Assembly (NCBI GenBank): GCA_964036045.1 | Contig: OZ038384.1 | Span: 34,397,997-34,461,996 of the forward strand | Origin: Eutreptiella sp. 'Long Island Sound 2002' | Taxonomy: Eukaryota; Euglenozoa; Euglenophyceae; Eutreptiales; Eutreptiaceae | Direction: 5' to 3' | Length of the DNA: 64,000 nucleotides | Shown here: in pieces, positions 50,051 through 60,019 of the stretch | How the letters are laid out: the number at the start of each line of letters is the position of its first letter | Position numbering within the stretch: the stretch's first letter is position 1 | The notes under the pieces: model-generated | Database searches by the model: none | The model's input: the letters and a program-made list of their open reading frames with translations, nothing else | What the model was told of the DNA's origin: nothing | Position numbers and translations under genes: made by a program

Positions 50051-52457
50051 TGATCCGTTCCCGTGGGGGGCCTGGCCACGGGACGCTGCGGTGGACACGC
50101 ACAGGCAAGCAGGCAGGCAAAGCACTGCGCTCACAGGGGCGTCATCACGCTCGTGTCATGTGACAAAGCGTTTCAGGATCCTTGCCACTCTGAAACAAGG
50201 GAACAAAAGTATGTACAGCAACACATCAGGATATGTCACCTAGGATTTTATGAGGTCCAATTATCCCCTAACTCATTGAGACACAAGTTGAGGGTCTCAA
50301 TGTGTGTCTCAACTTAACCACAACCTCAGTTTGACAATTTGAGGAGCATCTTGACTATAAAAACTGGGTTGATGCGCAGTAACGCTGCCATAGACTGTCA
50401 AAATCAATTCAAACTCAAAATGAGCCAAAGTCCGGGGTACCCTCAATGGTATATCTCCACGCCGGTTTGGAGATCGGATCCGCCATTCCATATGCGATCC
50501 ACTGGGAGTCTAGCGAAGACTCCCATGCGCTTGGCTCCCAAAGATCTCCATGCCACTCGGCGTGGTGACAATCCAAATTGGGTCCACAATTGCCAAAATG
50601 GCAAAATCATCCACACTCACTTTGGGCTAGCACCTTGACGAAGGTTGCTCCGCTTCGCCCACGTGGTGTGCGAACCATGGTGACCAATATCCATAACACC
50701 CATGTCATATATGGTCCATTGGTCCATGCATCGGGCGTGCACGAGGGGGCTGAACATGGTGCACGGCGGGCAGAAGATGTGGAAAATTGCTCCAAATGGC
50801 CGAAAATGCGCACACTCATGGTGGGGCAAATGAGGCACATGCCCGACTTGGACCAGAGTGTGCCATAGGATTGGTATCAAGTCATATGCGTCCAACATAT
50901 CTTTTGGGCGTCGCCCAAACCCCTCCGGTTTTGGGAATGGCAGGGTCGCCAAGTGAGCCCCTGATTTTGGATCGTCCCAAATCGCCAACATGGCGGTCAT
51001 CGTATGCCAAGCCCAAGGGGAGTTATTCGCCGGGTCCAAGATATGTTGGGCACCGAGGTATGTACCTCCAAAACATACTGGGGTCATGATGTCAATTGAG
51101 TGGAACTTTGAGATACACGGTCGCCACTTGACATCATGACGGGCAAAAAACAGCAAAATTGGCGAGAAGACACGCAAAAGTGCCCTGAAAATTGCACAAA
51201 TATATTCGAATATCTTCAGCTAGGATTGAGTAATCAACCAATCCTTCTAAACACAATGACTCGACACCAATGACCTCTGATTCCACATATGTGCTCCACT
51301 TGGTACGCTTTGGAAGGCCGCGCGCGCTGCCTCCGAGGTGGGCACATGCAAAAATTGAATATTGCAAAAAAACGCCTTGCTCGCAACGCATCGCTTCGGG
51401 AGCGCTCCACATGCGTCCCTTCACGGAGGTTGGGCTTGCGAGTGTTGGTTTGGAGTACAATGAGGGGCCTCGTGCGATATGGGGTCCATTGGCGAGTTAG
51501 TCTCCGAATGGTGCACCCGTCAAATGGGCACGTGATATGACACCAAATATGGCATACAACCCTACTCTCGCCTTCTACACCCACCCTAGTGGCCTAGAAT
51601 CAAAGTATGCCTATATTCTAGAGTAACGTTGGTCCCTTAACACGCATGCAAGTGCTTTGGTCGAAAATCGACCTCCTTTTGGAAAGCCGAATTTTAGCAT
51701 GCACGCAAAACATATTGCCAATATATATATGGAGATCATATATGCACTATCCGGGGAAGACAAGTGATATGCCCCGGATGTAGAGGCAAGCAAAGAGGGA
51801 GAAAACGCCAACTCAACATACTTCCACACGTACTTGGACGCCAAGTACGTGAAAAAGCGCACTTCTTGGAGAACACTCAAAATGAATAACCGTTTGGGCC
51901 TATGGAGTTGGGATCCTTTGGCCTCATCCTATGACTATGGGGGGCAAAACCTCATACACAGTGCCTATGAGGCACGTTAATTCGCCCTTGGGCGCTTGAA
52001 CGCTCGTAACCCTTGTTATTTCACTTGGGGGTTCAAAGCGCCTTCGGCCGCCCAGATTTTCTGGGGAAAATCTGGGACGCGATGCGTTTTATCAAGAAAA
52101 AAAATTGCGGATCACCCGAAGAGTGTTTCATTCTTGACTTCTGAAAAAATCGTTCTACAGAATCATCTAATGCAGTGCATGGAACGGGCGACGACAGGCG
52201 GCGCGACTGCGGTGTCTTCCCGACAATTAGAAATCGCGGTAGAAATCGGGTATTTCACCGATTTCTAACCGCAAATTGACCAAGACAGAAAAATTATGGT
52301 AATTCCACATCGACTTAGTGGTTAGAAATTGGATTCCAGATTTCGCCGGTTAGAGAACAGGGATAGCCCGCTGACAGCCGGTGTCAACGGCTTCCGCACG
52401 GGTGTGACGGCTCACAGGCCTCCGGGCCATGGGCCATAGGTTCTGGGTACCGCTTCA
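50051..52457 (-). repeat. 5' LTR of E3
   Basis: Partner of 36133-39038. Starts (element strand) TGAAGCGG at 52457 and ends near 50051. It has about 95 extra bases near 51800-51895 that are absent from the other LTR, and 180 unrelated bases at 50237-50416. Matched parts vary from nearly identical to about 10% different. Confidence 0.85.
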
Positions 52458-53019
52458 GTATCCTCCGAAACCCCACCCGGGGCACGCGAGGGACCACAGG
52501 CTCGCCACACGTGGCCACGCCGACCCCCTGCCAGCGGGCACGGATGTGTTATGCCGAGCCCAGCCCACCACGCCGGACGGAACGTCCCAGCACCACAGCA
52601 AGAGCCGAACCGCCCTAACCGTCCTAACCTCCAAACTCAGTACTGCGACACAGGCACACCAGCCACATGACCCACAAAACACGGCACGCTATGGCGCACG
52701 GCAGGCAGGCAGACACGAACACGAGCACCGCACCACCGAGCCGGAACAGCACCCTGGGACTCCCATGGGGAGCACAGGGACGCACCAAGGGGGACCGACG
52801 GGGCCTTGCCACCGGCGGGGGGTGTACATATGAATGGCACAGGCGAAACTCGAAGGACGGCCACAGAGCACCGCGAAGTACCGGATAATGGGTTGTGCAT
52901 GCAACACTGCCAGCACGGGGCAGGGAAAAGGGCACCGAATTTGGAGAAGGTTTTTACAGTGGTCCAACCACTTATCATTACTTTTCTCCCCCACAGTGGG
53001 AAGACGGCGCACAGTAAGA
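52458..53019 (+). other. Third piece of host element, first part
   Basis: Begins with the GTAT target copy. A forward frame from the LTR edge to 52833 gives an Arg/His/Thr-rich sequence ending RRGVYI. It has the host composition but no recognised domain, so I do not call a gene. A pyrimidine stretch ending in CAG near 53000 resembles a 3' splice site, without a matching donor that I can defend. Confidence 0.35.
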
Positions 53020-54135
53020 ATGTACCGTGCGGTCCCCACACAACTGGCACCGTCCAACACCGCAACAAGCAGAACACCTGCACGCAACAAATCCGACTGC
53101 GCATACGCCCACTGCAGCGACAAGGAACCAACGCCGAACGAAACGACCAAGAGGCGACTAACACGACCGCGCACCAACAAAACCACTACAGCGCACACGA
53201 CGTGACCATGAACAGACCGCACGCACGCCGGCCAACACCAAACTGGCGGGACATGCATGGGCCGGTACGAGAACGGCGTCCAACGGGCTGGCGACACAGT
53301 GGTGAGCCACGACCGCCGACCACCATGCCCACGAATGCGGCGGAACACCGTAACTCTACCACTACGGACGCAACCAACCAACGTTAACAAACTACACTAC
53401 ACTACACTTGGACAAACCAAGACGCAACTAACCAGCACCGACAGGGATGTGCCGGCTACACAGGCAAGATTTGACGATAAGACCACCAGCAGCAGCTCGG
53501 CGGAACCCACACGAACCCAGCCGGTCATTAGACGGCCGCGACAAAGGCGCACCAACCACACCGCAGCTGCAGCCGCCACATGACGGTAAACAGACCACAC
53601 GCAAGCCGGCCAACACCAAACCAGCCAGGGGTGCACGGGTCGAAACGGGAACGGCATCAAACAGGATGGCGGCACCGTGGTGCGCCACGCCCCCTGAAGA
53701 GCATGCCCAGAAACACAACAGAACACTGCAACTCTACCATTACGAACGCGGCCAACCAGCGTTGACAAACCGCACTACGCCGCACTTGGACCAACCAAGA
53801 CGCAACTGGCCAGCGCCGACACGGACGTGCCGGCTGCACAAAGATTATTCGGCAATAGGACCATCGGCAGCAGCGCGACGAAACCCACACAGACCACGCC
53901 GACCATGAGGCGGCCAAGACAACCGCGCACCGACCACACCGCAGCTGCAGCCGCCACTTGACCGTAAGCAGACCAGACGCAAGCCGGCCAACACCAAACC
54001 AGCCAGGCGTGCACGGGTCGAAACGGGAACGGCATCCATCGGGTTGGCGACACCGTGGTGCGCCACGCCCGCCGACGACCATGTCCATGAACAAAACTCT
54101 GACTCTGCCGCGACGCAACCTACAGACCAACGTCA
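53020..54135 (+). repeat. Tandem array, 378-bp unit, three copies
   Basis: The word GCCGGCCAACACCAAAC occurs at 53227, 53605 and 53983, exactly 378 apart. Unit edges are near 53020, 53398 and 53776; the last copy is slightly short. The first copy is the most diverged. 378 is a multiple of three, and each copy encodes a similar 60-residue frame. In the first two copies that frame ends NQR-stop; in the last copy it runs on to 54242. Confidence 0.85.
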
Positions 54136-54640
54136 CCAGACTACACCGAACCGTTAAGCGACCGACTAACCGACCACGACGACCTACCCCAAATCCCCGG
54201 CCCCCCTGGAGACCGCAAGCTCGACCGGGTCAGGAGGCGTGAGTGTGCGCCACGGCATGCGAGTCCCGTAGCACGTGCTTCTTCAAGTCGCCTCACGCCT
54301 ACTGCAAACCAATTCAGGTGGGGGTGCCTGCAGGACAGGGCCTTTGGCCTGGGTCCCGGCTCCTGGGCCCCAGAATCCGGAGGTTGATGAGGATGTGCGA
54401 CAGGACCCTCCCCCACGTGTCATCCGCCCGAAGGAGAGGAATGTAAGACTTCGGTCGAACATCGGTTACCTCTCGGGGCAGAACCCGCTGTAGGGTACTG
54501 CTCGCGGCGACCGCGCCCTTCCCCCATGTGGGGGAGCCGCTTTGGGGGGGCACGTGCAGTAGGGCACCGGTTGGGTGAGCAAAAGCCCCTTGGTAAGACC
54601 CCCCGGCGGGGCAACCCCAGTCCCGAGTCGACCTACCTAC
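54136..54640 (+). other. Right end of host element, no clear gene
   Basis: A forward frame at 54275-54493 gives a proline-rich, charged 72-residue peptide (QNPEVDEDVRQDPPPRV) that could be a relic of an element protein. Short CCTA repeats lie just before the E5 relic. Nothing else seen. Confidence 0.3.
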
Positions 54641-56320
54641 CTACTTAAACACACGGTCCTTAGGGGCTATAAAAGCCAGCAGTTCCTGAGCTGCTGCTGT
54701 TAGGTCAACCTGCCAGAAACCACTGCCTTTGTCCATTTTGGTCTTGTACTGGCATTTGGCAATACGCTCCAGGGTGTTTTCCATGTTGGTAATACTCCCT
54801 GAGTGGTTTTTGGTTTTCTTGTTGACCTCACCATAGTCAACAACCAATCGCAGGGCAGTCGATCCTGGTTTAGGAACCAGGAAACAGGGACTGTAGTGGT
54901 GGGGGTAGTCCCCCTTCTTATATTCCTCCACGAGGCCAGCATCAATAGATTTCTGGATCGGGCGCTCGATTTCCTCAACCTGTTCCTGAGGAGCGGGGTA
55001 GGGACCACGCCTCTCTCGCGTCTTCTCAAATTCAGGTTTCAGTTTTAGGTCCATCTGGACCAGTTTTTTACAGGACAGGGGAGGCGGCAGGGCGCCGAAC
55101 ACCCCCTCATAGGTTAGGAGCAGTTTCTTCAGTCGGGGGTCAAGGTTCAGACTCTCGAGTTTCTGCAAGAAATCCTCCTCAGCATGGAGGTTGCTCTTAC
55201 CATGCTCTTTCTTTTTCTGCCAATCAGCAGTTTTGGCAGGTACTGAGCCATCATCCCACTCAGGGGGTATTGCTGCCCAAAGTGCAGAGAATACACTAGG
55301 GGTATCTCAGGGTCACGCAGCGTGTAGGAATCATCGTCCTCCTCAGACCAGATGGAGGATTTCCAGGTCTGTCTGAGGTATTGCAGCCGTTCTTGGCGCT
55401 CAATACCTTCGGCCTTCAGGTACAACAGCCGTCGGAGTTCCTGGGTGTCATGCTCAGATAATGGCATGTTATTCGAAGCAGGCCGCGCTAGAGCATCAGG
55501 ACTCACCTGAGTGAGTATGCTGCATGTGCAGCACCGGTTTCCCAACAGGGGAAGTTGGTTCTGAGGTTGACTCTAGGTCTACCTCTTCCAGCAACAGCTC
55601 GGCCAGGAAGGGACTGTGTTTGAGTTCAACACAGCTGGGATCTACAGGAGGGATAGTGCTGGCGATTTCAGACAGTTGATCGTCAGCATCCTCCTTCACA
55701 GCTGCAGGTTCCATATAGCCATCGGGGGATTCAGACCCTGCAAGTGTGGCAGATAAGTGCTCAGGAGATCGTTTTTTGAGATCAGAAAGGGTCAAGCCAC
55801 GCCTTTCGGCCATGACCTCTTTCAGTAGAACCTGATCCAGATCACACAGGGGTACATGGTTGAGGGATCCATCGACAATGGATAAGAAACTGGCCCACTC
55901 AGGAGCCTGCATAGCTGTGTTTGAATCCTCAGGCAAATAAATTTCTTGCACCGAACAGCGCCTTTTGTGGCTGTCGAGGCCTGTCCTCAGGCACATAAAT
56001 GGGACCGTCAGGGAGCTGCACTCTTCCCACAGTCATTTGGTCCAGCATACGGCGCCAAAAAGCGTGTTCACCTGAAGAACCCCAGTCAGGGCCGCACATG
56101 ACAACCCTTCCTCCCTCATAAGCGATTTTGGTTAGAACCTTCGCGAGCAGGGAGAAGGTAGGGTTAGCATACGCTAGGCCCATTGCTTTCCAGAAGAAAC
56201 GGAAAGCGTTGTTCAAATGTTTCGAGGAATGCAACTGCATGATGTGCTGTTGCTGGCTCGCGAACAATTCTACCTGGATCTCATCCAGGGATACCTGAAG
56301 GGCCAGTAAGAAAAAGTGCT
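54641..56320 (-). pseudogene. pol: E5: truncated pol relic related to E4
   Basis: Minus-strand translation matches E4 pol from the methyltransferase-like domain (VELFASQQQ, FFWKAMGLAYANPTFSLLAK) through a linker and into RT (LVQMDLKLKPEF, PCFLVPKPGS, TKMDKGSGFWQVDLT). It then ends abruptly at RVFK, where E4 continues KWKVMPFG. Frames change three times (56267-55929, 55996-55496, 55545-55147, 55168-54641), so it is dead. No LTRs, gag, RNase H or integrase. It is head-to-head with E4 across an 870-bp gap. Confidence 0.8.
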
Positions 56321-57188
56321 TTTCGTATGCTTTGAGGCATACTCTAGTTGTATTAGGGATGCACTGAGCATCCAGGCATTTCTATCTTAGTATTGGCCCC
56401 ACCAAAAGTGGTGATAACACATTTTGACCTATGGAACCAAACACCCAATCAGGATATGGAGTGGACCCCTTAATCCCCTTCCAATGTGAGGCAAATCATC
56501 TTTTGCTGAGTTGACTGAGTACTGACATATCCAGGGCAGAGCCTATGTATTTATCTATGTTTTTCCATGAATTCTTAGCTGTCCTAGTGGTATGCACCCT
56601 AGGGCGCTGGGCACCTCTTTTTTAGAGGTCCTGGGTTCAATTCCCGGTCAGCCTAGCTAAGTAGGAAGATCCCATGTGACATGGCAGTGACCTCATCGCC
56701 ACATGCCCTGCCACCTCAGCACATATGGGACCCGAAACAAAGAGTGCACATCTCCTGAGATGGCACTACGGAGATGGAGTGACCATGGGGCAGTTTTCGA
56801 ACTCTTTTCCAAAACATTTCAGCTATCTTTGTGAATATGCAATCCGATTTGACCTGAGTTGCAGTTTCTGTGAATATCCTTTCATCTTTCACTGTTTACA
56901 CTGCAGCCCTTCATGCTTTGATCCTGATTCTCTTCTCCTTGCATACCTCTGGCTTGGGCTATCATGGATTGACTGTATTTCAGCAAACAAAAGCTTTTCA
57001 TCTTCAGAAACAAGCAGCAGGAAACCCTGCACCAGCAGCAAGCAGCAAGGGAGGCACAAACACAGTGTTGAAATCACTATAAACTTTTCTGGTAGCAAGA
57101 GGCAAACTGTCTCTGCGCACCAGCAGCAACCCCGCGCCGTACATCCAGTGCGCCGAGCAGTCACATATAAGCAGAAGGGCGAACGAAG
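56321..57188. other. Spacer between E5 and E4, possible E4 leader
   Basis: AT-richer than its surroundings and without a convincing gene. Contains the tRNA-like block below and CAGCAG-type triplets near 57010-57050 and 57120. The 5' LTR and primer site of E4 were looked for here and not found with confidence. Confidence 0.4.
56578..56653 (+). other. tRNA-like sequence (tRNA relic or SINE head)
   Basis: GGTTCAATTCC at 56634-56644 is a perfect RNA polymerase III B box. TAGTGGTATGC at 56585-56595 resembles a D-arm/A box. T-arm CTGGG-TTCAATT-CCCGG pairs, and ACCTC-TTTTTTA-GAGGT could be an anticodon arm with UUU, but the variable region is then too short and the acceptor stem is poor. More likely a relic or SINE than a working tRNA gene. 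Confidence 0.3.
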
Positions 57189-57944
57189 ATGGATACAAGG
57201 AAAGAGGACGCCGACGTGAAGACAGCGCCTGAGGCACCAGCAAGGCCAGCACCTGGTGAACCTGGACCTGGACCTCGCGCTGTACCTTCGGAGCCCTTAC
57301 ATGGGCCAGTGGAAGTGGCTGAGGACTCGTTGGATGGACTCCAGACGGCCTTCAGGGCCCTCTCAGTCGAGGAGGTGGTCACTCAGCCTGTGAAGAGGAG
57401 GAGAGATAGCGAGAAGGATGCTGGAGACGAGGCAGACGAAGGAGAGGAACAAGGGCAAGACCTGACGAATGACCCTACCTTCGAAGGCACGCCAAGCGCT
57501 TCTGGCCTCCACGCATCACCCTCTCCTATAACCACCACACTCCCAATTCCAAACCCAGCCGCTGCAACATCCACTCCCATAACCAACCCGCCTATGGCAG
57601 AGGGCACAGGCCTTACTGGCATGCCTCCCTACCCCGCATATGGTATGGGCCCACCTACCACTGCGCTCCCTGAAGCAACTACTGCCAGTGAGCTGGTGGC
57701 TTCCAGCTCTGCGCCGCGATGGTGTGCGGCTGAGTATCCCCATCCACTACCCGCTACTGGAACCTATGTGGATGTTCCTGGGTATGCAACCTTGATTGGG
57801 TTGAGGAGAGGACCTGAGTCTCTTGGAGGCAGGAGTAGAGGATCGGGGAGACGCGGTCGGAGATCAACGAGGTGCTCCGAGGAGCCACTTCAAAAATCGT
57901 GGGCGACCTCACTCAAGAGATCCGAGAGAAACTGGAGCCTCTGA
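57189..57944 (+). CDS. gag: E4 gag, amino-terminal part
   Basis: ATG 57189 (MDTRKEDADVKTAPEAP), 251 residues, Pro/Thr/Ala-rich and acidic, with a bipartite-like basic run (KRRRDSEKD). Beyond about 57820 the frame becomes Arg/Ser nonsense while sense passes to other frames, so small indels lie at 57820-57870. Probably the disordered amino part of Gag; no domain recognised. Confidence 0.6.
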   Translation: MDTRKEDADVKTAPEAPARPAPGEPGPGPRAVPSEPLHGPVEVAEDSLDGLQTAFRALSVEEVVTQPVKRRRDSEKDAGDEADEGEEQGQDLTNDPTFEGTPSASGLHASPSPITTTLPIPNPAAATSTPITNPPMAEGTGLTGMPPYPAYGMGPPTTALPEATTASELVASSSAPRWCAAEYPHPLPATGTYVDVPGYATLIGLRRGPESLGGRSRGSGRRGRRSTRCSEEPLQKSWATSLKRSERNWSL

Positions 57945-58741
57945 TGATACCGCCCCAAGCGTCACCTACCACGGTGGGAATGTCACCCCACCGAGTACAG
58001 GCCAACCACCTGGCGGCAGGGCTGACAAACACTCTGGGGAGCCTGAGGAGCCGACCGATGCCGACTCCTGCAGCTATACCGAGAAGTCCTTTCGTACCGA
58101 GAACGGCCGAGCCGCCCTACAGCCACGTGACGAACTCTACGAGGGACGAGCTGGACCGGCTGGGGCTGACATCCTTGAGGGCAATGGTGGACGTGGAGCC
58201 TTATGGCTCTAGTGATCTAGGCGGAGACCCCTCCGATGATGAGTCGCCGTCGATGACTTCTGCTTCGCCCTCGGAGGACGATGACCCGGAGGACCCCGAG
58301 GACCCAAGGGGGAAGAAGAAGGAGAAGAAGAAGAAGAAGACCCGACGCCCTGAGGGACGCAGGTCTCAGGAGGCGAAGGCTATTGCCACCTCCAAGATCG
58401 TGCTGAACCTGCCTGAGTTCACAGGCAAGGACCTCACCGAGTTCGCTGAGAATTTTGCCCGGTTTCTCCGATTGACCGGCCAAACCCACGCTAGTGGGCG
58501 AGTCAAGTGCGATCTGCTCCTGCAGTGCTGCAAGACCAAGTACCTGGAGAAGCAGGTCAGGCAGATCGTGACTAACTCCGCCACCTTTGCCGATGTGTTG
58601 GTTGCCCTGGAGAGGCAGTACCCGACCTACGAAACGGAACTCTCCATCAGGGCCGAGATCCAGAACCTGCCCGTGCTGCCCAACAACCTCAAACCTGGCA
58701 GGGTCTCTGAGCTGTTGGCTGACCTGGATCACTGGGCTTGA
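57872..58741 (+). CDS. gag: E4 gag, capsid region
   Basis: Frame of the rest of the element. A helix (SKIVGDLTQEIREKLEP), an acidic stretch and a Lys-rich patch (KKEKKKKKTRR) come first. A capsid-like domain follows from about 58390 (LNLPEFTGKDLTEFAENFAR...LLQCCKTKYLEKQV), in the style of Ty3/gypsy Gag. It ends at TGA 58739, followed by an open frame that continues the domain, so this TGA is likely a lesion. Confidence 0.72.
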   Translation: MLRGATSKIVGDLTQEIREKLEPLMIPPQASPTTVGMSPHRVQANHLAAGLTNTLGSLRSRPMPTPAAIPRSPFVPRTAEPPYSHVTNSTRDELDRLGLTSLRAMVDVEPYGSSDLGGDPSDDESPSMTSASPSEDDDPEDPEDPRGKKKEKKKKKTRRPEGRRSQEAKAIATSKIVLNLPEFTGKDLTEFAENFARFLRLTGQTHASGRVKCDLLLQCCKTKYLEKQVRQIVTNSATFADVLVALERQYPTYETELSIRAEIQNLPVLPNNLKPGRVSELLADLDHWA

Positions 58742-59662
58742 CGACTGACGCCCGGTTCCTACAGCAGCGATGACCTGCTGTTCTGGTTGGTGGCCAAGCT
58801 CCCTCGAGAGCTATGGGACGAGTGCCGTTCGACGGCGGAGCGCAAGGCTAGATCCCTCCGCTACAAGGATCTATGCGTGCTACTCCTGGAGCTGGCGCTG
58901 GAGAAGGAGAGCGACCAGCACTTGAACAACTACCGTGCTGGTGGTGGAGGTTCTGGAGGCCATGGCAAAGGGTACCAAGGTTCCCGACCTGGGAAGGGGA
59001 GTACCCCCAAACACGCCCACGCCCGTATCATGGAGAACGTTAAGGAGCTATTCTGGTGTGATGCCAGGGACGAGCAGGGCCACCTGCAGCACGCCCCTAA
59101 CTGCGAGCAGCGAGACTGCTTCGTAGTCGAATGGAAGCAGCAGGAGAAGAACACCGGCGCCAAGGCGGAGTTGCCGGATCATTACAGGTGCACCATCACG
59201 TGTGCATTCTGCGGGAAGCGGAAGCACTACGAGGATGAGTGCTACCATAAGCAACGCCTGTCGGCGAAGCTTAAGGGTGAAGATCCTGGCAAAGGCTCAG
59301 GCAAAGGTGGAGGCAAAGGCAAAGGCAACGACTCCGGCAAGGGCAAGTCGAAAGGACGTCGTCAAGGGCAAGACAAGGGTCAAGGTGGACAAGGAGGAGG
59401 CGCTAACCGCCAGCCCGACAACAAGAACAAGGACAAGAACGGAGGCAACCCCAACCCTAATCCAGGGTGGAACTCCGAGCCCTCGGGAGGGCAGTCTGGT
59501 CCTACCACACGCTCACAAACGCAGGCCCAGCAAGAACAAGGAGCCAAGCGTGAGCATGAAGGTGGTGATGACGGCAACGCTAAGAAGAGGAGCCGTTTCA
59601 TGAGGATGGCCCGCAAATTGCGGAACAAGGGGTTCGAGGTGACCTGTCCCGCGGAGTTCTGA
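58742..59662 (+). CDS. gag: E4 gag, end of capsid and CCHC nucleocapsid
   Basis: In frame after TGA 58739. End of the capsid, then a His/Cys region (CDARDEQGHLQHAPNCEQRDC). A canonical CCHC zinc knuckle CAFCGKRKHYEDEC at 59201-59242 follows, with perfect CX2CX4HX4C spacing. A long Gly/Lys-rich and Asn/Pro-rich tail follows. It ends at TGA 59660-59662, followed by CGG GGA, with the protease directly in frame. The knuckle would bind the element RNA during packaging. Confidence 0.82.
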   Translation, partial: RLTPGSYSSDDLLFWLVAKLPRELWDECRSTAERKARSLRYKDLCVLLLELALEKESDQHLNNYRAGGGGSGGHGKGYQGSRPGKGSTPKHAHARIMENVKELFWCDARDEQGHLQHAPNCEQRDCFVVEWKQQEKNTGAKAELPDHYRCTITCAFCGKRKHYEDECYHKQRLSAKLKGEDPGKGSGKGGGKGKGNDSGKGKSKGRRQGQDKGQGGQGGGANRQPDNKNKDKNGGNPNPNPGWNSEPSGGQSGPTTRSQTQAQQEQGAKREHEGGDDGNAKKRSRFMRMARKLRNKGFEVTCPAEF

Positions 59663-60019
59663 CGGGGACGCTCTGGTGGCACCCAAGACCTGGTGTTTTG
59701 GGTACGTATCCGACCAGGGGGACGCGCATACCTGGGGGTATTGGACACTGGCGCCACCATGTCTATAGTGGCCAAGAAAATTTTACCTTGTGGGAGCCTG
59801 AAGAACACCATGACCACCGCTGCTATACGAATGGGGGATCGACATGTGGTGCACAGCTGCGGGGACTGTGAAGTGGAGGTACCTATGGGCTCCCGGACTA
59901 TCGCCCATCGGTTCTATGTGATGGACACTGAGGCCCTCGACTTTGTACTGGGGACTGACTTCTTGGTACAGCCCTCCCAGATACAATTCCTGACGCTGCA
60001 AGCGCCCTACGCCCTCTAG
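59663..60019 (+). CDS. pol: E4 aspartic protease
   Basis: Same frame as gag across TGA-CGG. Active site LDTGATMSIV with DTG at 59744-59752. Second signature VLGTDFLV near 59950. About 100 residues, the normal size for a retropepsin monomer. It ends at TAG 60017 and pol continues in the same frame. Confidence 0.82.
   Translation, partial: RGRSGGTQDLVFWVRIRPGGRAYLGVLDTGATMSIVAKKILPCGSLKNTMTTAAIRMGDRHVVHSCGDCEVEVPMGSRTIAHRFYVMDTEALDFVLGTDFLVQPSQIQFLTLQAPYAL

Larger units (their letters stand above)
36133..52457 (-). mobile_element. E3: chromovirus on the minus strand, LTRs of 2.9 and 2.4 kb
   Basis: Direct repeats 36133-39038 and 50051-52457 bound the element. On the element strand the LTRs start TGAAGCGG and end in CA. 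GTAT lies directly outside both ends (36129-36132 and 52458-52461), a 4-bp target duplication. A polypurine tract (plus-strand CCCCCCTCCTT) abuts the 3' LTR at 39039. The coding order on the minus strand is gag, protease, methyltransferase-like domain, RT, RNase H, integrase, chromodomain, close kin to E1. Several stops and at least two frame changes in gag show that it is dead. No primer-binding site that I recognise next to 50051. Confidence 0.9.
11671..54640 (+). mobile_element. GC-rich host element, split into three pieces by E2 and E3
   Basis: Three blocks (11671-14308, 30081-36132, 52458-54640; about 10.9 kb together) share a strong GC bias, Pro/Thr/His/Arg-rich translations and forward orientation. 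E2 and E3 sit between them, and E1 adjoins the first. Removing E2 plus five target bases restores one open frame across the first junction. The pieces encode an RNase H/zinc-tail protein, a RING-like ORF, an unknown ORF and a Ulp1-like ORF, plus two tandem-repeat arrays. This fits a non-LTR retrotransposon or two adjacent ones. No reverse transcriptase is visible; it would lie upstream of E1. The right end at about 54640 is set by the start of E5. Confidence 0.55.

Noticed and set aside
53020-54135. CRISPR-like array
   Set aside because: The 378-bp units are contiguous long tandem repeats without spacers, in eukaryotic DNA.
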